A DNA stretch of 64,000 bases from Niabella sp. (GTDB taxonomy: Bacteria; Bacteroidota; Bacteroidia; Chitinophagales; Chitinophagaceae), in NCBI RefSeq assembly GCF_030150205.1, contig NZ_JASLGT010000014.1, forward strand, positions 30,712 to 94,711, written 5' to 3'. Position numbers and translations under genes: made by a program. This document shows, piece after piece, positions 27,132 through 36,108 of the stretch. The first letter of the stretch is position 1; every line of letters starts with the position of its first letter. Below the pieces are notes generated by a model, which had not been told where the DNA came from, searched no databases, and was given only the letters and a program-made list of their open reading frames with translations.

Positions 27132-28187
27132 TTAATTGATCCCTAAAACTTTTCTATTTAATGCATCATCTTTTACCGTAGCAGCAAAATCATCAAAGGC
27201 TTTTTCCGTAACCCGGATGATATGGTCTTTAATAAACTGCGCCCCTTCTCTCGCCCCGTCTTCCGGGTGCTTCAGGCAACATTCCCATTCCATTACCGCC
27301 CAGCCTTTAAAGTCATACTCTGCCAGCTTGGAGAAAATGGTTTTAAAATCTACCTGGCCATCGCCGGGGCTCCGGTAACGTCCTGCGCGCTTCAGCCAGG
27401 GCTGGTAGCCGCCAAAAGCGCCCTTCCTGCCTGTTGGATTAAATTCCGAATCTTTTACGTGAAATGCCCGGATCCGCTCGTGAAAAATATCGATGTACTC
27501 AATATAATCGAGGCATTGCAGTACAAAATGCGAAGGATCGTACAGCAAACAGGCCCGCGCATGGTTATTTACTTTCTCGAGGAACATCTCGTAGGTATCG
27601 CCATCAAAAAGGTCTTCTCCCGGATGGATCTCATAACACACATCCACACCACATTCCTCAAACGTATCCAGGATGGGGGTCCACCGCTTCGCCAGTTCAG
27701 TAAAACCCTCTTCAACCAGTCCTGCAGGCCGCTGCGGCCAGGGATGGAAGGTATGCCATAATAAAGAGCCGCTAAAAGTTGCATGGGCATTCAATCCCAG
27801 GTTCTGAGAGGCTTTCGCAGCATACTTCAGCTGCTGAATGGCCCATTCGGTGCGGGCTTTGGAATTATTGCGTACAGCGTCCGGCGCAAAAGAGTCAAAT
27901 AAAAGATCATAGGCCGGATTTACTGCCACCAGCTGTCCCTGTAAATGGGTCGACAGTTCGGAGATCTCCATTCCGCATGCATTTACGATGCCTTTGATCT
28001 CATCTGCATAGGTTTTGCTTTCCGCAGCCTTTTGCAGATCGATAAACTGATCATTGTTGGTAGGGATCTGTACCCCCTTAAAGCCTAATGAGGCCGCCCA
28101 GGTACAAATAGATTCCAGCGTGTTAAAGGGAGCTTGATCACCGGCAAACTGTGCCAGGAAGATACCGGGTCCTTTCAGCGTAGTCAT
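27132..28187 (-). CDS. sugar phosphate isomerase/epimerase (xylose-isomerase-like TIM barrel)
   Basis: 351 residues of the AP-endonuclease-2/xylose-isomerase-like family, no signal peptide. Metal-binding positions are apparent in CYEIHPGED, LLYDPSHF, IRAFHVKDSE and AVMEWECCLKH. It has long insertions after the first strand. It is the first gene of the leftward operon with cytochrome c, DUF1080 and GH35. The substrate is not known; in carbohydrate loci of this kind such proteins are proposed to process keto-sugars, but that is inference. Confidence 0.88.
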   Translation of the reverse strand: MTTLKGPGIFLAQFAGDQAPFNTLESICTWAASLGFKGVQIPTNNDQFIDLQKAAESKTYADEIKGIVNACGMEISELSTHLQGQLVAVNPAYDLLFDSFAPDAVRNNSKARTEWAIQQLKYAAKASQNLGLNAHATFSGSLLWHTFHPWPQRPAGLVEEGFTELAKRWTPILDTFEECGVDVCYEIHPGEDLFDGDTYEMFLEKVNNHARACLLYDPSHFVLQCLDYIEYIDIFHERIRAFHVKDSEFNPTGRKGAFGGYQPWLKRAGRYRSPGDGQVDFKTIFSKLAEYDFKGWAVMEWECCLKHPEDGAREGAQFIKDHIIRVTEKAFDDFAATVKDDALNRKVLGIN

Positions 28188-28446
28188 ATATAATCGTTAT
28201 TTATTTTTTAAATATACCGGCTAAATGTACAAAACTTTCAATAATCCATTTCAGTTTTTCGTGTATTCTAAACACTTTCTCCGGCTCCTGTAATAGAAAC
28301 GGTATGGATGCCAAAATCGTACGTGTAATTACCGGCTTCCCGGCGGTTTAAAAAAAATCAGCATAATTATTTTCAAGAATGAAAAAATAGTACATTTAGC
28401 ATCTGAATACATTTTAACCCATAAATTAAATAACGAAAGCATTGGT
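28188..28446. promoter_or_regulatory. divergent promoter region of the carbohydrate locus
   Basis: 259-bp AT-rich spacer between the leftward isomerase operon and the rightward transporter operon. On the + strand TACATTTA (28392-28399) is one base off the TAnnTTTG -7 box, about 47 bp before the transporter start. No operator palindrome stands out. Confidence 0.45.
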
Positions 28447-29727
28447 ATGAAGTCCATTCAACGTCCTCAACTATTTGTAGCAAGCTGCCTGGCACTTCTG
28501 GTAACTTCGCTCTCTTTTGGAATCAGAGCCGGGATATTAAATAAGCTGGGCGTAGATTTTGGCCTGGATAAAGCAGAATTGGGTACCATTGCGGCCACCG
28601 CATTCTGGGGGTTTCCGTTAGCAGTTATTATCGGGGGCGTTGTAGTAGATATCATAGGAATGAAACGCCTGTTAGTGGTCGCATTTGTTTTTCATCTTTT
28701 GGGAATCCTGTTAACCATTTTTTCCGGAAAATTCGGCAATCCGTTCTGGGCCCTGTTCTTCTCAACCCTGCTTATTGGTATTGCCAACGGAACCGTGGAG
28801 GCGGCCTGCAACCCGCTGGTTACCGCATTGTTTCCAGAAAATAAAACGACCAAGCTGAATCACTTTCACCTGTGGTTCCCGGGAGGCATTGTACTGGGTA
28901 CCCTCATTGTATATTTCTTTGACAAAGCCGCGTTAAGCTGGCAGGTTCAGGTGGGCGTTATGCTGATCCCCACATTGATCTATGGATTTCTTTTTTCCAA
29001 ACTGAAGTTCCCGGTAACCGAGCGTGTTTCGAGCGGAATTTCTACCGCTGAAATGTACCGTTCACTCGGGAATCCGCTTTTTATTTTCATGCTGATCTGC
29101 ATGTTTGGAACGGCCATTACCGAATTATTTACGGGTCAGTGGATCGATGTGCTCCTGCGGAACATTACTGATAATGCGCTGCTGGTGTTAACGGTATCGA
29201 CCGGTGTAATGGTGATCGGCCGTGCAATGGCAGGCCCTATTGTAGAGCGCCTGGCACCACAGGGTGTGTTGCTGATGTCGGCAATCGTTGCTACCATCGG
29301 GCTTTATCTATTAGGCAATACTTCAGGCAATATGATTTTTATAGGCGCTCTCATTTTTGGTGCGGGCGTTTGCTATTTCTGGCCAACGATGCTGGGTTTT
29401 GTATCCGAATACCTTCCAAGAACCGGAGCCATCGGACTTAACCTGATGGGCGGTGCCGGCATGTTTGCCGTATCTATATACATGATGCTGATGGGCGGCG
29501 TATATGACCGCCTGATTGGTGAAAAGCTGCCGGCCGGAGCCGACCTCAAGGCCTACAACGCACCGGAGGCTACCCTGGAAATGAAGACAGCCCTGGCAGA
29601 AGCCAACAAGGCAGCAGGTCCCGAGATCATCAATACCACACTCGTGATCCCCATCGTGCTGATCGTTGCCTTTATTGGCCTCAATATTTATATGCGTAAC
29701 AGAAGCAAAAGACTTCAGGCTGCCTGA
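28447..29727 (+). CDS. MFS sugar transporter (FucP-like)
   Basis: Major facilitator of 426 residues with 12 predicted membrane segments. The N-terminal bundle shows ASCLALLVTSLSFGIRAGILN and the ATAFWGFPLAVIIGGVVVDIIG segment; the middle loop carries PLVTALFPENKTTKLNHFHLWFPGG, which resembles the sugar:H+ symporter FHS group in position and sequence (N-x-FH near helix 5). A soluble C-terminal loop contains Ala/Glu/Lys-rich residues before the last helix. It is the first gene of the rightward operon opposite the GH35 operon, so it probably imports the sugar product. Confidence 0.9.
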   Translation: MKSIQRPQLFVASCLALLVTSLSFGIRAGILNKLGVDFGLDKAELGTIAATAFWGFPLAVIIGGVVVDIIGMKRLLVVAFVFHLLGILLTIFSGKFGNPFWALFFSTLLIGIANGTVEAACNPLVTALFPENKTTKLNHFHLWFPGGIVLGTLIVYFFDKAALSWQVQVGVMLIPTLIYGFLFSKLKFPVTERVSSGISTAEMYRSLGNPLFIFMLICMFGTAITELFTGQWIDVLLRNITDNALLVLTVSTGVMVIGRAMAGPIVERLAPQGVLLMSAIVATIGLYLLGNTSGNMIFIGALIFGAGVCYFWPTMLGFVSEYLPRTGAIGLNLMGGAGMFAVSIYMMLMGGVYDRLIGEKLPAGADLKAYNAPEATLEMKTALAEANKAAGPEIINTTLVIPIVLIVAFIGLNIYMRNRSKRLQAA

Positions 29728-29793
29728 TTGACAACGGGTACAGGTACTTATATTCTTAACTAAATTTTCAAACAATCTTTCTAAAGCAGTTAT

Positions 29794-31089
29794 ATGAAAT
29801 CATCCGTTAAAGTCCAGCTTTCCGTAATGATGTTCCTCGAATTCTTTATCTGGGGCGCCTGGTTTGTAACATTGGGTACATTTTTGCCGAAAAATTTAAA
29901 AGCTTCTGACTTTGAAATATCCAATGTCTTTTCCACCCAATCCTGGGGGGCCATCATAGCTCCTTTTATAATTGGTTTGATTGCAGATCGGTTCTTTAAT
30001 GCTGAAAAAATTCTTGGCATACTTCATCTCATTGGCGCCGCTTTGATGTATATGATGTTTAAAGCTGAAAATGTTGCGACATTTTATCCATATGTGTTGG
30101 CTTACATGATTCTTTATATGCCCACACTAGCTTTGGTAAACTCAGTATCCTTTAATCAGATGAAGAGTCCAGAAAAACAATTTCCTTCTATCCGTATTTG
30201 GGGAACAATAGGATGGATTCTAGCCGGCCTCATTATAAGCTACGTCTTTCATTGGGATAATGAGCAAAATAACAAAGCTAATGACACATTAAGAAATACA
30301 TTTGCAATGGCAGGTATAGCATCTTTAATTTTGGGATTTTTTAGTTTCATCTTACCTAAAACACCTCCCAGGAAAGCTGAGCAAGGAGCTTCTGTCAGTC
30401 AGATACTCGGTCTAGATGCTTTAAAATTATTAAAAGACAAGAATTTCCTCGTTTTCTTTATTTCTTCAGTTCTAATTTGTATCCCATTGGCATTTTACTA
30501 CCAAAATGCTAATAACTTTCTTACAGACGTCGGAATGAAAAATCCGACGGGAAAGATGACAATCGGACAAGTCTCCGAAGTATTATTTTTATTATTGATT
30601 CCTTATCTTTTTAATCGCTTTGGTTTCAAAAAAACAATTTTGGTAGGCATGATAGCCTGGGTAGTTCGTTACCTGCTATTTGCTTATGGTAACGCTGGAG
30701 GAATGGCATTCATGCTTATTCTCGGTATTGCGTTGCATGGCATCTGTTACGACTTTTTCTTCGTGTCCGGGCAGATCTATACTGATGCCAAAGCCGGGGA
30801 AAAACATAAAAGCTCAGCACAGGGTTTAATTACTTTAGCTACATATGGCATTGGTCAACTAGTTGGTTTTTGGGTAGCAGGTTATGTAGGCGAACACTAT
30901 AAAAGCCTGGTACCAGCTAAACTTGCGGATGGTGTTGCACCAACAGCAGCAGAAGCCGCAGAACGCGCCAGCCAGTATGGCGTTTTCTGGCAGCACGTAT
31001 GGGTTATTCCCGCTGCGATTGCCGCCATCGTAGCCATTTTGTTCCTATTGTTTTTCCGGAACGATAAAAAAACGACAAATAATTTATAA
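29794..31089 (+). CDS. nucleoside:H+ symporter-like MFS transporter
   Basis: 431 residues, 12 membrane segments, NHS family (NupG/XapB-like). Signature stretches are FLEFFIWGAWFVTLGTFLP, SIRIWGTIGWILAGL and LHGICYDFFFVSGQIYTD. NupG moves nucleosides, but members in Bacteroidota carbohydrate loci are more likely sugar or keto-sugar carriers, so the name is only by family. The gene has a striking composition: ~29880-30700 is AT-rich with unusual codons (TTA, ATT, TCT), while both ends look like the neighbours. The next gene starts 8 bp downstream. Confidence 0.9.
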   Translation: MKSSVKVQLSVMMFLEFFIWGAWFVTLGTFLPKNLKASDFEISNVFSTQSWGAIIAPFIIGLIADRFFNAEKILGILHLIGAALMYMMFKAENVATFYPYVLAYMILYMPTLALVNSVSFNQMKSPEKQFPSIRIWGTIGWILAGLIISYVFHWDNEQNNKANDTLRNTFAMAGIASLILGFFSFILPKTPPRKAEQGASVSQILGLDALKLLKDKNFLVFFISSVLICIPLAFYYQNANNFLTDVGMKNPTGKMTIGQVSEVLFLLLIPYLFNRFGFKKTILVGMIAWVVRYLLFAYGNAGGMAFMLILGIALHGICYDFFFVSGQIYTDAKAGEKHKSSAQGLITLATYGIGQLVGFWVAGYVGEHYKSLVPAKLADGVAPTAAEAAERASQYGVFWQHVWVIPAAIAAIVAILFLLFFRNDKKTTNNL

Positions 31090-31097
31090 GTAGAACG

Positions 31098-31976
31098 ATG
31101 CAACGCAGAAAGGCGATCCAGACCATTGCAATGACAGCCGCCCTGGCCGGTAGTGTTTCCGGCTGGAGTTCCGTTTTAAAGAATAATAAAAAAAGAATGA
31201 GTTTAAAAGGAAATATTAATCATAGTGTATGCCGGTGGACCTACGGAAATCTTTCGCTGGAGCAGCTTTGCGCAAACGTGAAAGACCTGGGATTTGCTGC
31301 TATTGACCTGGTTGGCCCCAAGGACTGGGATACACTAAAAAAATATGGTATTTATTCCAGTATGTGCAACGGCGCTGAGATCAACCTCGTAGACGGCTGG
31401 AATGAACCCAACTTTCACAGTACCCTGATTAAAAATTATACGGATCATATCGAGTATGTGGCAAAAGCAGGCTATAAGAACCTGATCTGCTTCAGCGGCA
31501 ACCGCAGGGGTATGGATGATGAAAGCGGTCTGAAAAATTGCGTGCAGGGATTAAAAAAGATCCTGCAGCATGCCGAAAAAAATAATGTAACCCTGGTGAT
31601 GGAATTGCTGAACAGCAAGGTAGATCATCATGACTATATGTGTGATCACAGCGCCTGGGGCGTGGAGCTGTGCAAGCGTTTGGGATCGGAAAATTTTAAA
31701 CTGCTTTATGATATTTATCATATGCAGATTGATGAAGGAAACGTAATTGCCAATATTCGCGCCCATCACTCCTACTTTGCCCACTATCATACCGCAGGCG
31801 TGCCGGGCAGGCATGAACTGAATGAGCTCCAGGAACTGAACTATCCTGCCATCATGAAGGCCATTGTCGCTACGGGCTTTAAAGGGTATGTGGCCCAGGA
31901 ATTCATTCCAACCGGTAAAACGGATGATGAACGCAAACAGGCCTTAAAGGATGCCGTGCTGCTTTGTGATGTTTAA
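31098..31976 (+). CDS. hydroxypyruvate-isomerase-like TIM-barrel protein
   Basis: 292 residues. The N-terminus has MQRRKAIQTIAMTAALAGSVSG, an RR/K signal-like sequence of the twin-arginine style seen in Bacteroidota sugar isomerases, so it may be periplasmic. The barrel contains VCRWTYGNLSLEQLC, ELLNSKVDHHDYMCDH, LLYDIYHMQ (metal Asp), HTAGVPGRHEL and YVAQEFIPTG, all typical of the Hyi/hydroxypyruvate isomerase group. It overlaps functionally with the next gene, another TIM-barrel isomerase, and the real substrate may be a keto-sugar rather than hydroxypyruvate. Confidence 0.88.
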   Translation: MQRRKAIQTIAMTAALAGSVSGWSSVLKNNKKRMSLKGNINHSVCRWTYGNLSLEQLCANVKDLGFAAIDLVGPKDWDTLKKYGIYSSMCNGAEINLVDGWNEPNFHSTLIKNYTDHIEYVAKAGYKNLICFSGNRRGMDDESGLKNCVQGLKKILQHAEKNNVTLVMELLNSKVDHHDYMCDHSAWGVELCKRLGSENFKLLYDIYHMQIDEGNVIANIRAHHSYFAHYHTAGVPGRHELNELQELNYPAIMKAIVATGFKGYVAQEFIPTGKTDDERKQALKDAVLLCDV

Positions 31977-31996
31977 CCCGCTAAACGTATAAATAT

Positions 31997-32878
31997 ATGT
32001 ATAATAGAAAAGAATTCTTAATACGGTCCGGCGGTGCAGCCCTCAGCTTAATGCTGGGATCTGCACTGAACGCCTGTAATACCGCTTCCCGTATAAAAGC
32101 CACCGGCAGTATCAAAGCTGTGGGAATACAGCTTTACAGCCTGAGAGACGACCTTCCCAAAGATCCTAAAGGGATCCTGAAACAGCTGGCAGCCTTTGGC
32201 TATAAGGAAATTGAAAGCTACGAAGGTGCGCAGGGCATGTTTTGGGGAATGGGACATAAGGGATTTAAATCCTACGTAGATGACCTGGGCATGAAGATCG
32301 TAAGCAGTCACTGTGATTTCAGAACCGACTTTGAACGCAAGGCCGCAGAGGCTGCCGAAATCGGAATGAGCTACCTGATCTGTCCGTATGTAGGTCCGCA
32401 GAAAACACTGGATGACTATAAAAAACTGGCAGCGGAATTTAATAAGGCCGGCGAAATCTGCAAAAAGAACGGGATCCGGTTTGCCTATCATAACCATGAT
32501 TACAGTTTCCGGTTACAGGAAGGGCAATATCCCCAGGATATTTTTATGCAAAACACCGACAAAGGCCTGATGGATTATGAAATGGATATCTATTGGGTTG
32601 TTACAGCAGGACAGGATCCTATTGCCTGGCTGAAAAAATACAACGGGCGTTTTAAACTTTGTCATGTAAAAGACCGCAAGAAGGGTGTGGTTCCCAAAAA
32701 AGGAGAACCCAATTTAAGCGTGATCGTAGGTACCGGTTCGATCGATTTTAAAACCATCCTGGCAGCAGCCCGCAAGGAGGGTATGCAACACTATATCCTG
32801 GAACAGGAAGCTTACGAAAAAGCGCCCATCGAGTGTGTAAAGGAAGGAGCCGCTTATTTGAATAAACTTGTTTTTTAA
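31997..32878 (+). CDS. sugar phosphate isomerase/epimerase, secreted type
   Basis: 293 residues. The N-terminus MYNRKEFLIRSGGAALSLMLGS followed by NAC looks like a Tat-like or lipoprotein signal (possible lipobox LNAC), so it acts outside the cytoplasm. The xylose-isomerase-like barrel has VGIQLYSLRDDL, FAYHNHDYSF, YEMDIYWVVTAGQDP, KLCHVKDRKKG and YILEQEAYE, with His, Asp, His and Glu metal ligands in those segments. This IQLYSLRDDL form is commonly found with DUF1080 proteins. It is the last gene of the rightward operon; a bidirectional terminator follows. Confidence 0.9.
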   Translation: MYNRKEFLIRSGGAALSLMLGSALNACNTASRIKATGSIKAVGIQLYSLRDDLPKDPKGILKQLAAFGYKEIESYEGAQGMFWGMGHKGFKSYVDDLGMKIVSSHCDFRTDFERKAAEAAEIGMSYLICPYVGPQKTLDDYKKLAAEFNKAGEICKKNGIRFAYHNHDYSFRLQEGQYPQDIFMQNTDKGLMDYEMDIYWVVTAGQDPIAWLKKYNGRFKLCHVKDRKKGVVPKKGEPNLSVIVGTGSIDFKTILAAARKEGMQHYILEQEAYEKAPIECVKEGAAYLNKLVF

Positions 32879-32905
32879 TACAGCGTAAACCAAATCATCT
32901 ATATC

Positions 32906-32935
32906 AAAAAAACCGGCCTTTCAGCCGGTTTTTTA
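32906..32935. terminator. bidirectional terminator between convergent genes
   Basis: Stem AAAAACCGGC (32907-32916) pairs with GCCGGTTTTT (32923-32932) around CTTTCA. It is A-rich on the left and T-rich on the right, so it can serve both the isomerase operon (+) and the protease gene (-). Confidence 0.9.
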
Positions 32936-32968
32936 TATTTTAATAAAGAATGATCGTATTACGAATGA

Positions 32969-35110
32969 TCAGGGATGCTGCGCCGGGGCATTGTTCTTGG
33001 CCAGCCGGTCGATATTTACCATATCATCCACCACATCTGCAGCCTGGTTCAGATAGATGTCTTCACTTAATCCCTTTAACCATTGGTTGGCCCTTTCCTG
33101 CTTGGTTTTGTCACCCGCAAATTTGTTAGCCTCTGACGGAATAAGGGTTACATCCATCTTATTTTTTAATTTCTGCGCAGCATTCATCTGCTCCGATTTT
33201 TCCTTGATCGCCTTCCGCTCTTTGCGATAGCCATCGATATTCAGTGAGCTTTCATCATTCTCCCGTACCAGCCACTGGCTGTTGTCTTTAATAACCTTAA
33301 AGGAAGAATCCGATTTCAGGCGCTGATCGCTCAGTGTCTTTATCTCAGGCATGTTCCAGGCGCTCCTCCAGGGCAAATAACTGGCCTTTGCTATTTCATC
33401 ATAAGGCAGGGCATCTTTATTATCTTTTTCTTTCAGCTTCAGTACATCCATATAGCTGGGCAGCACAATATCGGACTCTACACCTTTCAATTGAGTAGAA
33501 CCACCGCTTACCCGATAAAATTTCTGAAGGGTCAGCTTTACGGTTCCCAGGTCAGACTCTCCGTATGTAATACCATTTTTGGCATCCAGGCCAAAATTCC
33601 TTTGTACGGTTCCCTTACCAAAAGTAGACGTTCCGCCTATGATCACCCCTCTTCCATAATCCTGGATAGCCGCCGCAAATATTTCGGAAGCCGAAGCACT
33701 GAACTCGTTTACCATAACTGCCAGCGGACCATCGTACAACACCGATTCATCTTTTACATCCAGCACTTCAGCCCGGTTGCCCCGGCCTTTTACCTGCACT
33801 ACGGGCCCTTTCCCTACAAAAAGACCTACCATATTTACTACATCAAATAAAGAGCCGCCCCCGTTATAACGCAGATCGATAATGATGCCGTCTACTTTGG
33901 CATCTTTCAGCTTTTGTACCTCTTTTGCCACATCCAGGTAGCTGCGGCGACCGTTGGGATCGTCGAAAGCTGCATAAAATTCCGGCAGATAAATAATTCC
34001 GACATGGGTATGTTTTACCGGATCATTGATCACCGCACTTCTGGCATAGGTATCAAAGTCGTTTTCAATTTTTTCTCTTTTTAAGCGCACCACCTTTACC
34101 ACACCATCTGTTTTACGCACGGTAAGTTTTACAATCGTACCTTCTTTACCACGGATCAGCTTCACTGCATCCTGCACGTTATAGCCCATCAGATCCTCTG
34201 CCGGACCATCACCCTGCGCCACCTTGGTAATAATATCACCGGTTTGCAGCTGCCCCGATTTTTCCGCAGGGCTTCCTGCATTCAGAGAGGTTATTTTTAT
34301 TTTTCCATCGGATTGCATCAGCGCAGCCCCGATACCAAAGAATACGCCGCTCATCTCTTCATCAAAATACCGTTTGTCAACCGGGGCCATAAAGCTGGTA
34401 TGCGGGTCCATTGTATTGGCAATGGCATTCATAAACATATCAAACTTGTCGTCATCGCGGTACTTCGCCTTATAGCGCTCAAACAACCTCCCGATGACGG
34501 TATCGGTCCGGCTACGCGCCTGTTTTTCCAGGTCTGTGTCACTTTTCACTACATAACCCTTCTCATTTTTATTCGCAGTCCGCTCATCCTGCAGGTCTAC
34601 ATATCGTTCCAGTGCCAGGTATTTCAATTTCTTCCTCCAGCGATCCTCGCGCTCTGTGCTGCTGCCCGGGTATTGCAGTTTATCCGTGTTCAGGGTAATG
34701 GACTCATTTACGGTATAGTCAAACGGCTTTGCAAGAATGGTTTTACTCCATCCTGCCGTTTCCTGGATCCTTCTGTCAAAAACGGAAGAGATTGCAAGAA
34801 AGCTCCGAACCGGTGCCCCTTTTATTTCATCATCGATCCGTGTGGCATACAATGCAGCCAGCGAATCATAATCGGATTTCAGGAAAACATTCTTTTCAAA
34901 GTCAAGGTCGTCCATAAACTTGTCGAACACTTTTTTTGAAAAGTTATCATCGATATTCTGCGGACTAAAATGTCCCTGCTCCAGGAGCTGTCCTACCAGG
35001 CCCATAATTTGCTCATATTTACCCGGAGGTGTACGGGCTACCGATGACTTAAACGCAAAAAAGGATCCTGTCAGCAATATAATTAACAGTACAAAAGGTA
35101 ATCTTTTCAT
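32969..35110 (-). CDS. prc: carboxy-terminal processing protease, S41 family
   Basis: Periplasmic protease of 713 residues from ATG 35110, with a signal/anchor (LLIILLTGSFFAF). The N-terminal domain is helical; a PDZ domain follows (GIGAALMQSDGKIKITSL...GSPAEKSGQLQTGDII), then the S41 peptidase core with the SASASE nucleophile motif and the TFGKGTVQ general-base lysine. The C-terminal region (DUF3340-like) is Lys/Asp-rich. The long form matches Tsp/Prc, which trims proteins with hydrophobic C-termini and regulates cell-wall hydrolases. It is convergent with the isomerase gene. Confidence 0.94.
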   Translation of the reverse strand: MKRLPFVLLIILLTGSFFAFKSSVARTPPGKYEQIMGLVGQLLEQGHFSPQNIDDNFSKKVFDKFMDDLDFEKNVFLKSDYDSLAALYATRIDDEIKGAPVRSFLAISSVFDRRIQETAGWSKTILAKPFDYTVNESITLNTDKLQYPGSSTEREDRWRKKLKYLALERYVDLQDERTANKNEKGYVVKSDTDLEKQARSRTDTVIGRLFERYKAKYRDDDKFDMFMNAIANTMDPHTSFMAPVDKRYFDEEMSGVFFGIGAALMQSDGKIKITSLNAGSPAEKSGQLQTGDIITKVAQGDGPAEDLMGYNVQDAVKLIRGKEGTIVKLTVRKTDGVVKVVRLKREKIENDFDTYARSAVINDPVKHTHVGIIYLPEFYAAFDDPNGRRSYLDVAKEVQKLKDAKVDGIIIDLRYNGGGSLFDVVNMVGLFVGKGPVVQVKGRGNRAEVLDVKDESVLYDGPLAVMVNEFSASASEIFAAAIQDYGRGVIIGGTSTFGKGTVQRNFGLDAKNGITYGESDLGTVKLTLQKFYRVSGGSTQLKGVESDIVLPSYMDVLKLKEKDNKDALPYDEIAKASYLPWRSAWNMPEIKTLSDQRLKSDSSFKVIKDNSQWLVRENDESSLNIDGYRKERKAIKEKSEQMNAAQKLKNKMDVTLIPSEANKFAGDKTKQERANQWLKGLSEDIYLNQAADVVDDMVNIDRLAKNNAPAQHP

Positions 35111-35292
35111 ATTCAATATATACTTTAACAAACCACGCATTTCCCAAAAATAATATTTTAAAACGACGACTTACGTATTTCGTTGTTTTTTTTAAGACAA
35201 TAAATTGGTAAATTTTCCCTGTTAAAATTACTTCATTAAAAATATTTGCTGTCAAATAATTATTTTCTTCCTGTTTATATTCATTTTTTATT

Positions 35293-35300
35293 TACATTTG
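35293..35300 (+). promoter_or_regulatory. -7 box of tRNA-His
   Basis: TACATTTG matches the Bacteroidota TAnnTTTG consensus exactly and ends 14 bp before the tRNA. The -33 region has no clear TTG. Confidence 0.65.
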
Positions 35301-35314
35301 CAGCCCGTTGAATG

Positions 35315-35388
35315 GTGGCTATAGCTCAGTTGGTTAGAGCATCAGATTGTGGTTCTGAGGGTCGCCGGTTCGAACCCGGTTAGCCACC
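35315..35388 (+). tRNA. tRNA-His (GTG anticodon)
   Basis: The acceptor arm GTGGCTA (35315-35321) pairs with TAGCCAC (35381-35387). The D-arm GCTC...GAGC, the anticodon stem TCAGA/TCTGA with loop TTGTGGT (anticodon 35349-35351), the variable loop and the T-arm GCCGG-TTCGAAC-CCGGT are all intact. The discriminator is C35388 and the base before position 1 is G35314, which fits the extra G-1:C73 pair specific to tRNA-His. CCA is not encoded. A terminator hairpin follows within 10 bases. Confidence 0.97.
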
Positions 35389-35394
35389 CCGATC

Positions 35395-35425
35395 AAACCC
35401 CGAATCATTATTCGGGGTTTTTTTG
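35395..35425 (+). terminator. terminator after tRNA-His
   Basis: AAACCCCGAAT (35395-35405) pairs with ATTCGGGGTTT (35410-35420), a 4-nt loop, then a run of T. It separates the tRNA from the DUF445-like gene, whose ATG is only 30 bp further. Confidence 0.9.
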
Positions 35426-35453
35426 TAAGCGCCTCACGACAAAATTCATTTTT

Positions 35454-36011
35454 ATGTCTTCTTGGTTATTACTCCTGCTTCCTGTTTCTGCCCTCACCGG
35501 TTGGTTACTTCATGTTATAGCAGGCAATTATTTTCTGAACCAGTACCTGCCTCAGCAGGATGCGCAGCTGGCTGAAAAAGCAGGCCGGCTGGCTGGCGAA
35601 ATGGTCAGCGGATCTTTTAATATTGAAGAAAAGATCAGTGATCCGCAACTGATCGAAAAAGCCATGCCCGCTATAGAGCAACATATTGATGATTTTTTGA
35701 ACGTAAAGCTAAAAGAAGAGATCCCGATGCTGGCCATGTTTATCGGCAATAAAACTACCGATAAGGTAAAAGAAGTATTTATCAATCAGCTAAAACTGCT
35801 TTTTCCCCAGGTAATGCTTCAGATCGCCGGGAACCTGAAAACAGCGCTGAACCCCGAACAGATCGTAACCCGGCAGCTGAAGAAGAACCCGGTATCTGCT
35901 CTCGTTAAAAAACAAGCTGGCCTGCAACTCCGGCAATACCGGAATGCGGGACTGCTCTTCGGACTGGTCATTGGCCTCGTAAACCTGTTATTCTTTTTCC
36001 TGATCCGCTGA
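35454..36011 (+). CDS. DUF445-like membrane protein
   Basis: 185 residues from ATG 35454; longer in-frame readings run back through the tRNA and are rejected. The protein starts with a membrane segment (WLLLLLPVSALTGWLLHVIAG), has a central helical, charged part with EKISDPQLIEKAMPAIEQHI and MLAMFIGNKTTDKVKEVFI, and ends in a second membrane segment (GLLFGLVIGLVNLLFFFLIR). This membrane-helical-membrane layout and the GWLLHxxAG start match short DUF445 proteins of Bacteroidota. The function is unknown; it is possibly a membrane or envelope structural protein. Confidence 0.8.
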   Translation: MSSWLLLLLPVSALTGWLLHVIAGNYFLNQYLPQQDAQLAEKAGRLAGEMVSGSFNIEEKISDPQLIEKAMPAIEQHIDDFLNVKLKEEIPMLAMFIGNKTTDKVKEVFINQLKLLFPQVMLQIAGNLKTALNPEQIVTRQLKKNPVSALVKKQAGLQLRQYRNAGLLFGLVIGLVNLLFFFLIR

Positions 36012-36108
36012 TATCTCTATTTAATATGTGATACCGGATCATTGTTTTTTTTACCCCGTAACAAGTATTCTATTAATTAACCGTCTAACGCACTAAATAT
36101 AATTTTTG

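Noticed and set aside
29794..31089. Taking the transporter literally as a nucleoside carrier
   Set aside because: Family name only; the sugar-gene context makes a sugar substrate more plausible.
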